NCBI RefSeq assembly: GCF_021650975.2
Contig: NZ_CP091285.1
Span: 1,240,001-1,304,000, forward strand
Direction of reading: 5' to 3'
Length of the DNA: 64,000 bases
Origin: Flavobacterium jumunjinense
GTDB lineage: Bacteria > Bacteroidota > Bacteroidia > Flavobacteriales > Flavobacteriaceae
The position numbers were made by a program, and so were the translations under genes. The first letter of the stretch is position 1. Every line of letters starts with the position of its first letter. Below the pieces are notes generated by a model. The model ran no database searches and was not told where the DNA came from. It was given only the letters and a program-made list of their open reading frames with translations. Shown one piece after another: positions 17,634-26,604 of this stretch.

Positions 17634-18740
17634 TTAATTTACTTGCTTAATCAAATAAAGATAAACAGGAAGGTGATCACTATAACCTGGAACACCATTT
17701 GAATTTCTTTTTGGATATCCTTTCCAACGTCCTTCATTCTGAATCAAATAAGGCTTCTTAAATACCTGAGCTTTCCAATATTTCCAAGAAGCATAATTAG
17801 TACCTAGTAAAGGTTCTGAAACGATCATCTGATCAAAAATATTCCATGAATCTCTATAACCTAAAGTTCCGATACCTTGTTTGTGCATTTTCTCCATTGG
17901 ATTATACATTCCAAATTCTTTTACATCTTCCTTTTTTCCAATAGCCTTAATTCCTTTTTTAACACTCTTATTAGTAGGGTCATCATTCAAATCTCCCATT
18001 GTAATAATTTTAGCTTTTGGATTTATTTTATATAAGGAATCAATAATTGTTCTATTCAATGCCCCAGCAGCTTCACGATTTGGACTACTTTTCTTCTCTC
18101 CACCTGAACGAGACGGCCAGTGATTTACAATAAAACTTATTTCCTCTCCATCTAAGTAGCCCGTTACAAGCAATTGATCTCTTGTATAGATTCTCTTCGT
18201 ATTATTATCAACTTCTAAATTATCATCTGTAACTTCTTCAGTCTCCTCTTTCTCCTTTTTATTATTTCTTTCTGCATCTTTATATATATACAATGGCACA
18301 TTCGTATAACTTACTGGAGTAAAATATTTTTCTTGATACAACAAAGCTACATCAATCCCTCTTTTATCTGGTGAATCAAAGTGGATGATCTTATACCCTT
18401 TGTCAATCAATTTAGGATGCTTTACCAAGTCCTCTAAAACTTGTCTGTTTTCAATCTCACATGCACCAATGACTACAGGAGAATTGGAAGGGTTTTCGTC
18501 TGTTCCAATCTCAATAATTACTCTGGATAAATTATCTAACTTCTTTCTATAATTCTTATACGTCCAACCATTTGTGGGAGTATATTCTTCATCATAAGTG
18601 TTAGGATCATTAATTGTGTCAAATAGATTCTCAAAGTTATAAAAAGCAACAGTGTGAATCTTAAATTTTTTTTCTTGAGCAAATGAGTGATTTATTACAA
18701 AAATCACAAAAAAAATGGCTAATAATTGTTTAGTTTTCAT
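17634..18740 (-). CDS. secreted endonuclease/exonuclease/phosphatase-family protein
   Basis: 368 residues. A signal peptide (about 1-21, NHSFAQ) targets it out of the cytoplasm. The EEP fold is marked by FYNFENLFDT near 32, the catalytic glutamate region IGACEIEN, NHWPSRSGG, MGDLNDDPTNKS and the terminal SDHLPVYLYL, which supplies the metal-binding SDH motif. The family cleaves phosphodiester or phosphomonoester bonds in nucleic acids, phosphoinositides or related substrates. Divergent transcription from a TonB receptor with DUF5689-type surface lipoproteins suggests use of extracellular nucleic acid or another organophosphate. That is inference. Confidence 0.88.
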   Translation of the reverse strand: MKTKQLLAIFFVIFVINHSFAQEKKFKIHTVAFYNFENLFDTINDPNTYDEEYTPTNGWTYKNYRKKLDNLSRVIIEIGTDENPSNSPVVIGACEIENRQVLEDLVKHPKLIDKGYKIIHFDSPDKRGIDVALLYQEKYFTPVSYTNVPLYIYKDAERNNKKEKEETEEVTDDNLEVDNNTKRIYTRDQLLVTGYLDGEEISFIVNHWPSRSGGEKKSSPNREAAGALNRTIIDSLYKINPKAKIITMGDLNDDPTNKSVKKGIKAIGKKEDVKEFGMYNPMEKMHKQGIGTLGYRDSWNIFDQMIVSEPLLGTNYASWKYWKAQVFKKPYLIQNEGRWKGYPKRNSNGVPGYSDHLPVYLYLIKQVN

Positions 18741-18814
18741 AAAATGAAATGTTATGTTATTATCAAGTTTATTACAAAACGGGTGCCAAAGGTATATAAT
18801 ATTATTAAAATTTG

Positions 18815-18822
18815 TACATTTG
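18815..18822 (+). promoter_or_regulatory. candidate -7 element for the TonB-receptor operon
   Basis: TACATTTG lies 57 bases upstream of the ATG, followed by a small leader inverted repeat GTTAAG/CTTAAC. The -33 region is weak. Confidence 0.4.
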
Positions 18823-18879
18823 CAGGCTGTTAAGTTTTAAATCTTAACGTTAAGATAATTAATAATTTTAATTAAATTT

Positions 18880-21681
18880 ATGAAAAAATTTTTACTCAGT
18901 GCCTTATTGTGTCTATTTGGGTTTGCTATGCATGCACAACAAAACCCAGCGCTGAAAGGTAAAGTCATTGACTCAAAGAATCAAAAACCACTTCAAAATG
19001 TTGTTGCAACTATTCAAAGCACGAATCAATCTGTAACAACCGATTTTGAAGGGAATTTTTTCTTTCAAATACTACCTTCTGGAGAACCTGTCCTTTTAAT
19101 AAGTTCCACTGGATTCAAAACCAAGACATTTATATTAGAGCCTACAGAAGGTGAAACTCTAGATTTAGGAGTTATTAGCCTAGAAGAAGATATAACAACA
19201 GAATTACAATTAAGTTTAGTTACAATAACAGAAAATGATTTAGGTGACGATAACTCTGGTTCAGAAAGCACTTCTGGATTATTACAATCTTCAAGAGACA
19301 CCTATCAACAAGCAGCAGCTTTCAATTGGGGTCAAGCTAGATTTAGAATACGTGGATTGGATAATGCTTATGGAAAAACTATGATAAATGGTATTTCTAT
19401 GAACAAAATTTATGACGGTAGACCACAATGGAGCAACTGGGGAGGATTGAATGACGCAACTCGTAATCAAGAATTCTCGATGGGATCAACCGCTTCAGAT
19501 TACACATTTGGTGGTGCGCTTGGAACTCAAGAAATTAACACAAGAGCTTCTTTCTACAGACCTGGTAACAGAATTACTATGTCAAGTACAAATACCAATT
19601 ATAGCTGGAGAGCAATGGGAACACATGCTTCTGGTTTAAACAAAAACGGATGGGCATTTGTAGTATCTGGATCAAGAAGATGGGCTCAAGAAGGTTATTT
19701 TGACGGAACAGATTATGGTGCAAATTCATTATTTGCAAGTGTTGAGAAAAAAATCAACGATAAACATAGTATCAATTTTACTTCTATTTACGCACAAAAC
19801 AGTAGAGGAAAAAGCTCTCCTAACACTCAGGAAGTTACTGATTTAATGGGAGTAAAATACAACTCTTATTGGGGGTGGCAAGATGGTAAAAAACGCAACT
19901 CTAGAGATAAAGACATTGCAGAACCAATCAATATGTTATCTCATTATTGGAAAATAAATGAAAACACTTCATTAAATACTAATGTTGCTTACCAAATTGG
20001 AACAATAGGAAACACAAGAATTGACAACCAAACGGCTAACAATCCTGATCCGACCTATTATAGAAACTTACCAAGTTATTATTTAAACACTCACAATAAT
20101 GATGGTGTTTGGACACCAAATTATGCACAAGCGAGCATTGCAGAAAGCTATTTTCTGGCGAATAATCAAATTAATTGGACAAGTATTTATACTGCTAACC
20201 AAAATAGTGCTGACCAAGGAAAGAGTCTTTACGTTTTATATGAAGATAGAACAGATGACAAGTTATGGAGCGCAAATACTGTCTTAAATACTAGTTTATC
20301 TGACAACATCACAATGAATGCAGCTGTAAACTTTAAAAGGTTAAAATCTCATAATCATCAAAATCTTTTAGATTTATTAGGCGGTGATTACTTCTTAGAT
20401 ATTGACCCATTTTTTACAGGTAATGCAATTCAATCTGACTTAAACAATCCAAACAGACAAGTGAAAGAAGGTGATACTTATGGATATAACTATAATCTTT
20501 TCGCAACAACTTTTGATGGATTTACACAATTTAAATTTGCTTACGACAAAATTGATTTCTATTTAGCACAATCTTTCTCTAGATCAGAATACAAAAGAGA
20601 AGGTTTATATAGAAATGGCATCTATGCTAATAATTCTTTTGGAGACAGTAACTCTAAAGTTTTTGAAAACTTTGGTTTTAAAGGTGGTATGACATACAAA
20701 ATCAATGGTCGTCATCTAGTAGACTTTAATGCAATGTACATGACTGCTGCTCCAAACTTAAGAAATTCATTTTCTAATGCACGTCTAAACAACAACTTTA
20801 CTCCTAATCTTGAAAGTGAAGCGATTACAAGTGCAGACTTAAGCTACATTATCAGAACACCAAAATTAAAAGCGAGAATTACTGGTTTTTATAATAAAAT
20901 TAAAAACGCAACGGAAATATCTTTCTTCTACGGAGAAGGAATTGGAGAAGTAGACGCAAGTACTGGATCTGCTGATGATTCTTTTATTAGTGAAATCGTT
21001 ACAGATTTAGACAAACAATCTTTAGGAGCCGAATTAGGTCTTGAGTATCAAATAACCTCGACAATTAAAGCAACAGTAGCTGCTTCATACGGACAATATA
21101 TTTACTCAGATAACGCTAAATTATTAACTAATGATGATGGTAGAGCCGCTTTAGGACTTAACTCTATTAGAGATTTCGGAACGGCTTACTTGAAAGATTA
21201 TCATCAACCAGGTATGCCTCAACAAGCTTACTCTTTTGGTTTAGAATATAGAGACCCTCATTATTGGTGGGTTGGGGCGAATGTAAATTATCTTTCAGAT
21301 AGCTATTTAGACGTTTCAAGCATTGTAAGAACTAATAATTTTACTATTGACCCTGCAACTGGAATTTCATATCCTGGAGCCAATGAAGAAACAGTAAGAG
21401 ATTTATTAAAACAAGAAAAGTTTGATTCTTTTATGTTATTAAACTTAATTGGAGGAAAATCTTGGAGAATAAGTTCAAAAAACAGAAACACTTTTGGTTT
21501 TTTCGCATCTATCAACAACTTACTTGATATAGAATACAAAACGGGTGGTTTTGAGCAATCAAGAAAAGCAACATTTACAGATCTTCAACAAGATCATGCG
21601 AGTGGAACACGTGCCTTTGGACCAAAATATTTTTATGGTTATGGAAGAACGTATTTTGTAAACTTCTATATTAATTTCTAA
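18880..21681 (+). CDS. TonB-dependent outer-membrane receptor with carboxypeptidase-regulatory-like domain
   Basis: 933 residues. A signal peptide (about 1-19, FAMHAQ) is followed by a CarboxypepD_reg-like beta sandwich (ALKGKVIDSKNQKPLQNVVA, about residues 22-100), a plug region with FRIRGLDNAYGKTMINGISM near 150, and a long transmembrane barrel ending in the aromatic strand YFVNFYINF. It imports a large substrate across the outer membrane using TonB energy. The substrate is not known. The two following genes encode surface-type lipoproteins co-transcribed with it, and a secreted phosphodiesterase is divergent. Together they look like an uptake locus. Confidence 0.92.
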   Translation: MKKFLLSALLCLFGFAMHAQQNPALKGKVIDSKNQKPLQNVVATIQSTNQSVTTDFEGNFFFQILPSGEPVLLISSTGFKTKTFILEPTEGETLDLGVISLEEDITTELQLSLVTITENDLGDDNSGSESTSGLLQSSRDTYQQAAAFNWGQARFRIRGLDNAYGKTMINGISMNKIYDGRPQWSNWGGLNDATRNQEFSMGSTASDYTFGGALGTQEINTRASFYRPGNRITMSSTNTNYSWRAMGTHASGLNKNGWAFVVSGSRRWAQEGYFDGTDYGANSLFASVEKKINDKHSINFTSIYAQNSRGKSSPNTQEVTDLMGVKYNSYWGWQDGKKRNSRDKDIAEPINMLSHYWKINENTSLNTNVAYQIGTIGNTRIDNQTANNPDPTYYRNLPSYYLNTHNNDGVWTPNYAQASIAESYFLANNQINWTSIYTANQNSADQGKSLYVLYEDRTDDKLWSANTVLNTSLSDNITMNAAVNFKRLKSHNHQNLLDLLGGDYFLDIDPFFTGNAIQSDLNNPNRQVKEGDTYGYNYNLFATTFDGFTQFKFAYDKIDFYLAQSFSRSEYKREGLYRNGIYANNSFGDSNSKVFENFGFKGGMTYKINGRHLVDFNAMYMTAAPNLRNSFSNARLNNNFTPNLESEAITSADLSYIIRTPKLKARITGFYNKIKNATEISFFYGEGIGEVDASTGSADDSFISEIVTDLDKQSLGAELGLEYQITSTIKATVAASYGQYIYSDNAKLLTNDDGRAALGLNSIRDFGTAYLKDYHQPGMPQQAYSFGLEYRDPHYWWVGANVNYLSDSYLDVSSIVRTNNFTIDPATGISYPGANEETVRDLLKQEKFDSFMLLNLIGGKSWRISSKNRNTFGFFASINNLLDIEYKTGGFEQSRKATFTDLQQDHASGTRAFGPKYFYGYGRTYFVNFYINF

Positions 21682-21691
21682 AAAATATATT

Positions 21692-22309
21692 ATGAAAAAA
21701 ATTATAAAAAACATACTTATATTAACATCAACGATAGTATTAACAACAGGTTGTGTTAGCGATGATGATTTTGATATTCCAAAACTTAGAGTACCCTTTT
21801 TCGAAGAAAATTTTGAAACTGCAACAAATAACACAAACTTAGATCTAACTGATTGGACTAATTTTGCTGAAGAAGGAACTTGGTTATGGAGAGAAAAAAC
21901 TTTTGGAGGTAATGGATATGCTGAATTTAGTGCTTTTGGCTCTGGTTCTGCTTCAAATTTAGTTTGGTTAGTTTCTCCTGCTATTAACTTAAACGGGTAT
22001 TCTTCACCAATTCTTAAATTTAGTGTAGCACAACACCATCTAGATGTAGATTCGCCAGATAATTCTTTAGAAGTATTAATTTCAACTGATTATGATGGAA
22101 CAAACGTATTAGCAGCTACTTGGACAGCCGTAAATGCTAACATCCCAAATTCAACAATTTCTTGGTATCAATTTGTAAAATCCACAGTTGCATTACCGTC
22201 AACAAATGGAAATATTCATATTGCCTTTAAATTTAAAGGTTCAGGAACAAATACTGCTTTAGATGGTGCATTCCAAGTAGATAATATTTTATTATATAAT
22301 GAAAATTAA
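21692..22309 (+). CDS. choice-of-anchor J-type lipoprotein
   Basis: 205 residues. Lipobox LTTGC near 19-23, then the acidic stretch VSDDDFD typical of surface-exposed Bacteroidota lipoproteins. The rest is one jelly-roll domain of the choice-of-anchor J type: FFEENFETATNNTNLDLTDW at the start, VWLVSPAINLNGYSSPIL in the middle and AFQVDNILLYNEN at the end. Such domains bind carbohydrate or other ligands at the cell surface. It begins 10 bases after the TonB receptor and is probably its partner lipoprotein. Confidence 0.8.
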   Translation: MKKIIKNILILTSTIVLTTGCVSDDDFDIPKLRVPFFEENFETATNNTNLDLTDWTNFAEEGTWLWREKTFGGNGYAEFSAFGSGSASNLVWLVSPAINLNGYSSPILKFSVAQHHLDVDSPDNSLEVLISTDYDGTNVLAATWTAVNANIPNSTISWYQFVKSTVALPSTNGNIHIAFKFKGSGTNTALDGAFQVDNILLYNEN

Positions 22310-22316
22310 AAATACT

Positions 22317-23666
22317 ATGAAAAAAATAATTTTAACAACTGCAATTTTTGCAACTTTATTTAGTTGTGTAAATGACGATGATTATAGTGCTCCTGCTGAA
22401 GACTGTACTTCACTAATCGCTAATGTTACTGTCCAAAGCGTTACAACAACAGCAACTAGTTCTGCAACAGAATATACAAACGACGATATCATTGAAGCTT
22501 ATGTTACTTCAAGTGATGAAGGTGGAAACTTCTATAAATCTATTTCTTTTGTATCCTTAGATGGTACTACTGGTTTTAGTATGCCCGTTGATAATTACAA
22601 TCTATTTACAAAATATGAACCAGGAAGAAAGGTTTTCATAAATTTAAAAAACAGATTTTACAACACCCAAAATAATAGTACTGTAATCGGTTCCGATTAT
22701 GAAGGCGGAGTTGGTAGAATTTCTGGCGTAGAATATCAAAACATTATTATTCGTTCATGTGACAAAGTAGATGAAGACGATATTCTAAATAATATTACTA
22801 TTACTCAAGCACAACAAAATCAAAACTTAAATAAATTAATTGAGTTTGATAACGTTCAGTTTACTGATGCATCTATAGATCAAAACTATTACGACACAGA
22901 TGTATTCACTATTGGAGGAGGAACAAATCATCAAATCACTGATGAATTTGGAAACACTACAACATTAAGAGTAAGCTCTTTTGCCTCTTTTGCAAGTGCA
23001 AACATCCCAAGTGGAAGTGGAAAAATAAGAGGTGTGATGACAAAATTCGGTAGCACTTATCAATTTATGATAAGAACATTAAACGATGTAAAGTTAGACA
23101 ATGCAAGAATGGAAATCGATTTCTTCCCTCCATTAGTAGGTAATGCACTTGTATATGGCGGGACTTTAAATGAACCTTTTACAAGTTACACAGCTTCTAA
23201 TCAACAAGATTTCCCTGCATATATCAATGATGCTTCTGTAGGTAGTAGATATTGGCAACTAAAAACATTTAGCGGAAACAAATACATCCAAATGTCTTCT
23301 TTTGGAGGTGGAAACACTGAGGCAAATCGTGGTTTATTTATTATTCCAGTAAATATGACTACTGCAAACACTTTTTCATTCAAAACAAAAGACGGCTATA
23401 ATAATGGAAATGTTTTAAAAGTTTATTATTCTACAAACTACGTTCCTGGAAATCAAATTTCAACAGCAACTCTTGTAGATATAACTTCAAGTTTCACTAT
23501 TTCATCTGGAAATACTTCAGGTTATGGAGCAAATTTTATTAATAGTGGTACTTACAACATTCCAGTTTCTTTAACTGGAAACGGATATTTCATCTTTGAA
23601 TATGTTGGAAACGGTTCGACAGGACCAACAACAACAATGCAAATTGATGATATTGTTATTAATTAA
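22317..23666 (+). CDS. DUF5689 plus choice-of-anchor J lipoprotein
   Basis: 449 residues from MKKIILTTAIFATLFSC; the frame opens six codons earlier, but this ATG follows the previous stop by seven bases and begins the signal peptide. After the lipobox and an acidic VNDDDYS segment, residues about 30-260 form a DUF5689 OB-fold-like region (YVTSSDEGGNFYKSISF, GSDYEGGVGRISGVEYQNII, IRGVMTKFGSTYQFMIRTLN). The C-terminal 180 residues are a jelly-roll (LNEPFTSYTASNQQDFPAY to TTTMQIDDIVIN). DUF5689 domains often accompany extracellular nucleases, which supports the guess that this locus handles nucleic acids. Confidence 0.8.
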   Translation: MKKIILTTAIFATLFSCVNDDDYSAPAEDCTSLIANVTVQSVTTTATSSATEYTNDDIIEAYVTSSDEGGNFYKSISFVSLDGTTGFSMPVDNYNLFTKYEPGRKVFINLKNRFYNTQNNSTVIGSDYEGGVGRISGVEYQNIIIRSCDKVDEDDILNNITITQAQQNQNLNKLIEFDNVQFTDASIDQNYYDTDVFTIGGGTNHQITDEFGNTTTLRVSSFASFASANIPSGSGKIRGVMTKFGSTYQFMIRTLNDVKLDNARMEIDFFPPLVGNALVYGGTLNEPFTSYTASNQQDFPAYINDASVGSRYWQLKTFSGNKYIQMSSFGGGNTEANRGLFIIPVNMTTANTFSFKTKDGYNNGNVLKVYYSTNYVPGNQISTATLVDITSSFTISSGNTSGYGANFINSGTYNIPVSLTGNGYFIFEYVGNGSTGPTTTMQIDDIVIN

Positions 23667-23673
23667 ATATTTG

Positions 23674-23733
23674 ATTAATATTGAATAAAAAAGGTTGTCT
23701 AAAATTAGACAACCTTTTTTATTCAATATTAAT
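23674..23733. terminator. terminator inside a 29-bp perfect palindrome
   Basis: Two 29-base arms are exact inverted copies separated by AA. The inner part (AAGGTTGTCTAA and its complement, then TTTTTT) is a good rho-independent terminator for the lipoprotein operon. The outer part extends the pairing through ATTAATATTGAATA. The right arm ends directly at the hflX promoter region. Confidence 0.85.
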
Positions 23734-23735
23734 CT

Positions 23736-23743
23736 TACCTTTG
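23736..23743 (+). promoter_or_regulatory. candidate -7 element for hflX
   Basis: TACCTTTG matches TAnnTTTG and ends 18 bases before the hflX ATG. A clear -33 box is not seen because that position falls in the palindrome. Confidence 0.4.
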
Positions 23744-23761
23744 TAATGATAAAGAAAGACT

Positions 23762-24985
23762 ATGTTAGAAAAAATAGAACATCAATTTGAAAAAACTGCC
23801 ATTGTTGGTATTGTCACGCAAAACCAAAGTGAAGAAAAATTAAGAGAATATCTAGATGAACTAGAATTCCTTACTTTCACAGCTGGAGGTGAAGTCGTGA
23901 AACGTTTTTCTCAAAAAATGGACAAACCAAATCCTAAAACATTTGTAGGTACTGGAAAGCTAGAAGAAATTAATTACTACATTAAAGATAACGATGTTAA
24001 AACAGTAATTTTTGATGACGAATTAACACCGTCTCAATTAAAAAATATAACAAAAGAATTAGATTGTAAAGTTTTAGACCGAACCAATTTAATTCTAGAT
24101 ATTTTTGCCCAACGTGCTCAAACTTCATATGCTAGAACACAGGTTGAATTAGCACAATGTCAGTATTTACTTCCAAGGCTTACAGGTATGTGGACACATC
24201 TTGAACGTCAACGTGGAGGAATTGGAATGCGTGGCCCTGGAGAAACAGAAATTGAAACAGACAGACGTATTGTTAGAGATCGAATTTCGTTATTAAAAGA
24301 AAAAATCAAAACAATCGACAAACAAATGTCTGTGCAACGTGGAAATCGTGGAGCAATGGTTCGAGTTGCTCTAGTTGGTTATACTAATGTTGGTAAATCG
24401 ACTTTAATGAATGCCGTTGGGAAAAGTGATGTTTTTGTTGAAAATAAATTATTTGCAACTTTAGATACTACTGTTAGAAAAACTGTAATTAGGAATTTAC
24501 CCTTTCTTTTAAGCGATACAGTGGGCTTTATTAGAAAACTACCAACTCAATTGGTTGAGTCCTTTAAAAGTACCTTAGACGAAGTTAGAGAGGCTGATTT
24601 ATTACTTCATGTAGTAGATATTTCTCATCCTGAATTTGAAGACCATATTGCATCTGTTAATGATATTCTTAAAGAGATAAAGAGTGACAATAAACCAATT
24701 ATCATGGTTTTTAATAAAATTGACGCATTCAATCCTGTTTATTTTGATGTAGAAAATTTAGAAATTGAAAAAGAATCGAAACATTATACTCTTGATGAAT
24801 GGAAACAAACTTGGATGAGTAAAATGGGCGAAGATAATGCCTTATTTATTTCAGCAACTGACAAATTAAACTTTGAGGAGTTTAGAGAAAAAGTATATGA
24901 AGCCGTGAGAGAAATTCACATTACGCGATTCCCATATAACAAATTCTTATATCCAGAATATAACGAAGCATTAGATACGGAATAA
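23762..24985 (+). CDS. hflX: GTPase HflX
   Basis: 407 residues. The N-terminal HflX domain (GEVVKRFSQKMDKPNPKTFV, GTGKLEEI, DDELTPSQLKNI) and the linker RQRGGIGMRGPGETEIETDR are followed by a G domain: G1 GYTNVGKST near residue 206, G3 DTVGFIRKLP, G4 NKID. HflX binds the 50S subunit and splits or rescues stalled ribosomes, especially under heat or stress. It is a single-gene unit between two hairpins. Confidence 0.96.
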   Translation: MLEKIEHQFEKTAIVGIVTQNQSEEKLREYLDELEFLTFTAGGEVVKRFSQKMDKPNPKTFVGTGKLEEINYYIKDNDVKTVIFDDELTPSQLKNITKELDCKVLDRTNLILDIFAQRAQTSYARTQVELAQCQYLLPRLTGMWTHLERQRGGIGMRGPGETEIETDRRIVRDRISLLKEKIKTIDKQMSVQRGNRGAMVRVALVGYTNVGKSTLMNAVGKSDVFVENKLFATLDTTVRKTVIRNLPFLLSDTVGFIRKLPTQLVESFKSTLDEVREADLLLHVVDISHPEFEDHIASVNDILKEIKSDNKPIIMVFNKIDAFNPVYFDVENLEIEKESKHYTLDEWKQTWMSKMGEDNALFISATDKLNFEEFREKVYEAVREIHITRFPYNKFLYPEYNEALDTE

Positions 24986-24986
24986 T

Positions 24987-25017
24987 AAAAAAGACCTCAA
25001 AATTTGAGGTCTTTTTT
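24987..25017. terminator. bidirectional terminator between hflX and the DUF3078 gene
   Basis: 15-base perfect arms (AAAAAAGACCTCAAA and complement) around a single central base, between converging genes. Confidence 0.9.
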
Positions 25018-25036
25018 ATATAAATAAATCATTAGA

Positions 25037-25972
25037 TTAAAATCCGTAATTAAATCCTAAACCAAATACTTCTCTAATTTGAAATGCTCCAATTGCATTA
25101 TCATCGTAAATAGCTTGAAAAGCAATATTAGTAGAAATGTATTTATTAATTTTCATCACTAAATTCATTTGATAATCTATATCTACATTTTGTGGTTTAT
25201 CTAAATAATTAGAATAAAGATTCAAAATGTTTTCCATAGAAACATTCTCCATTATATTAAACTTATAATACCCGTTTACAGCAGCACCAAATTCGAAACG
25301 AGAACTTTTTCCTTGTTCTACCCCAAAAGCTGATCCGAATTCTGTAAAATGCTTATGAACAAAAATCAAACGTGATGTTGCAGGAGCGAAATTAAATTTC
25401 AAATTATCACTTTTTTTCCATAATAAGCCTGGACCTGCTTGAAGATAGGCAGGAGAGAAAAAATGAGAAATGGTTACTCTTTGATCAAAATCATCTGTTA
25501 AAACTGCAGGTGTTCCATTATCATTAGTCACTTTTTTAAAACCAACATCCATTTGAGTTTTAAAATTTAAAAAAGCTGAATAAAACCAATATCCTTTCGC
25601 TTTCTTACCTACTAATGAAGTAAATTCTATACGGTCGTCTGACTTTGTAGTTTCTTGTCCTTTAATCTTAGTTAAACCATAAGAAGCAATAAATTTATTA
25701 TCCCAAATTAAATCTGAAGTTTTATAATTAAAATCATAATTTAATCCAGCATTTCCAGCAATGTTAGAAGTCCCACCACCTAACCATTCATTATTAAATG
25801 CAGACTGATTAAAAAGGAAAACAAAGTTTCCTGTCGTTTTCCATCCAGAATAAGTTGTGTCTACTGCTTTTTTTGCAGCTTCTGCAGTAACATTAATTAA
25901 TTCTCCTTCTGTTTTTTGCGCAAAGCTATTTGCAGCAACAAATACCAGTACTAATAATAAAGCTTTTTTCAT
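25037..25972 (-). CDS. DUF3078 outer-membrane-type protein
   Basis: 311 residues. Signal peptide MKKALLLVLVFVAANSFAQ, then GWKTTGNFVFLFNQSAFNNE and WLGGGTSNIAGNAGLNYDF, the start signature of DUF3078, followed by many amphipathic strands and an aromatic end FGLGFNYGF. It is predicted to be an outer-membrane beta-barrel of unknown function, common in Bacteroidota. It is a single-gene unit. A TAACTTTG -7-like element lies 27 bases upstream of its start, without a clear -33 box. Confidence 0.85.
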   Translation of the reverse strand: MKKALLLVLVFVAANSFAQKTEGELINVTAEAAKKAVDTTYSGWKTTGNFVFLFNQSAFNNEWLGGGTSNIAGNAGLNYDFNYKTSDLIWDNKFIASYGLTKIKGQETTKSDDRIEFTSLVGKKAKGYWFYSAFLNFKTQMDVGFKKVTNDNGTPAVLTDDFDQRVTISHFFSPAYLQAGPGLLWKKSDNLKFNFAPATSRLIFVHKHFTEFGSAFGVEQGKSSRFEFGAAVNGYYKFNIMENVSMENILNLYSNYLDKPQNVDIDYQMNLVMKINKYISTNIAFQAIYDDNAIGAFQIREVFGLGFNYGF

Positions 25973-26089
25973 TCGTAATCGTTTATTTTTTTATAACACA
26001 AAGTTAGTATTATCTAAACAATTATCATTTAATAGTAGACAAACAACACAATAAATATCGATTAATTGTTGTTTTTTATCGATAAAAGG

Positions 26090-26596
26090 CTATTTTGCTT
26101 TAAACAACGGAACTGCCGAACATGCTTCTCCAAACATAATACTCTTTGCAAATGGGCAAATTTTCTGAATTGCTAATGTATAAATCTCTTGAGGAACATC
26201 TTTTTTAGAACATCCTTTTAAAATTAGCGGTATACCTTGGTAGACCGAAAAATCAATTAAACTCAAAGCACTAGTATAATGAACCAACAAATAGTTCAAT
26301 TTATTTCCATGTACGATTTGCTTTGCATAGGGAAATAAATAAGATGTAATTAATGCAAACGTCCAAGCAGGCAGAATTGCATCTGTACTACAAAAAAGGG
26401 TTACTCCTTTACCTGAAAACTGACTCCAATCGAAAGCTTTCAAGTTTTCTCTAAAATCTTTTTCTCTCAAAATGAAACCCTCATAAAGCCACTGAGAGAT
26501 ATCTAATGATACAATTTCCTCTTTTGGAAAATAATCTTCCAAATCAAAAACTTCTAACTTACTATTTGCAACTTTATTTATAATTTCTTTTTCCAT
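26090..26596 (-). CDS. DUF2480 family protein
   Basis: 168 residues, cytoplasmic. The start EIINKVANSKLEVFDLEDYF and the block SLDISQWLYEGFILREKDFR, followed by LFCSTDAILPAWTFALITSY, match the DUF2480 family, a conserved Bacteroidota protein of unknown function. A late KGCSKKDVPQEIYTL segment carries the family's conserved cysteine. It starts eight bases after the ABC exporter gene and is probably the last gene of the sufS-to-exporter transcript. Confidence 0.85.
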   Translation of the reverse strand: MEKEIINKVANSKLEVFDLEDYFPKEEIVSLDISQWLYEGFILREKDFRENLKAFDWSQFSGKGVTLFCSTDAILPAWTFALITSYLFPYAKQIVHGNKLNYLLVHYTSALSLIDFSVYQGIPLILKGCSKKDVPQEIYTLAIQKICPFAKSIMFGEACSAVPLFKAK

Positions 26597-26604
26597 AATT
26601 TCTT

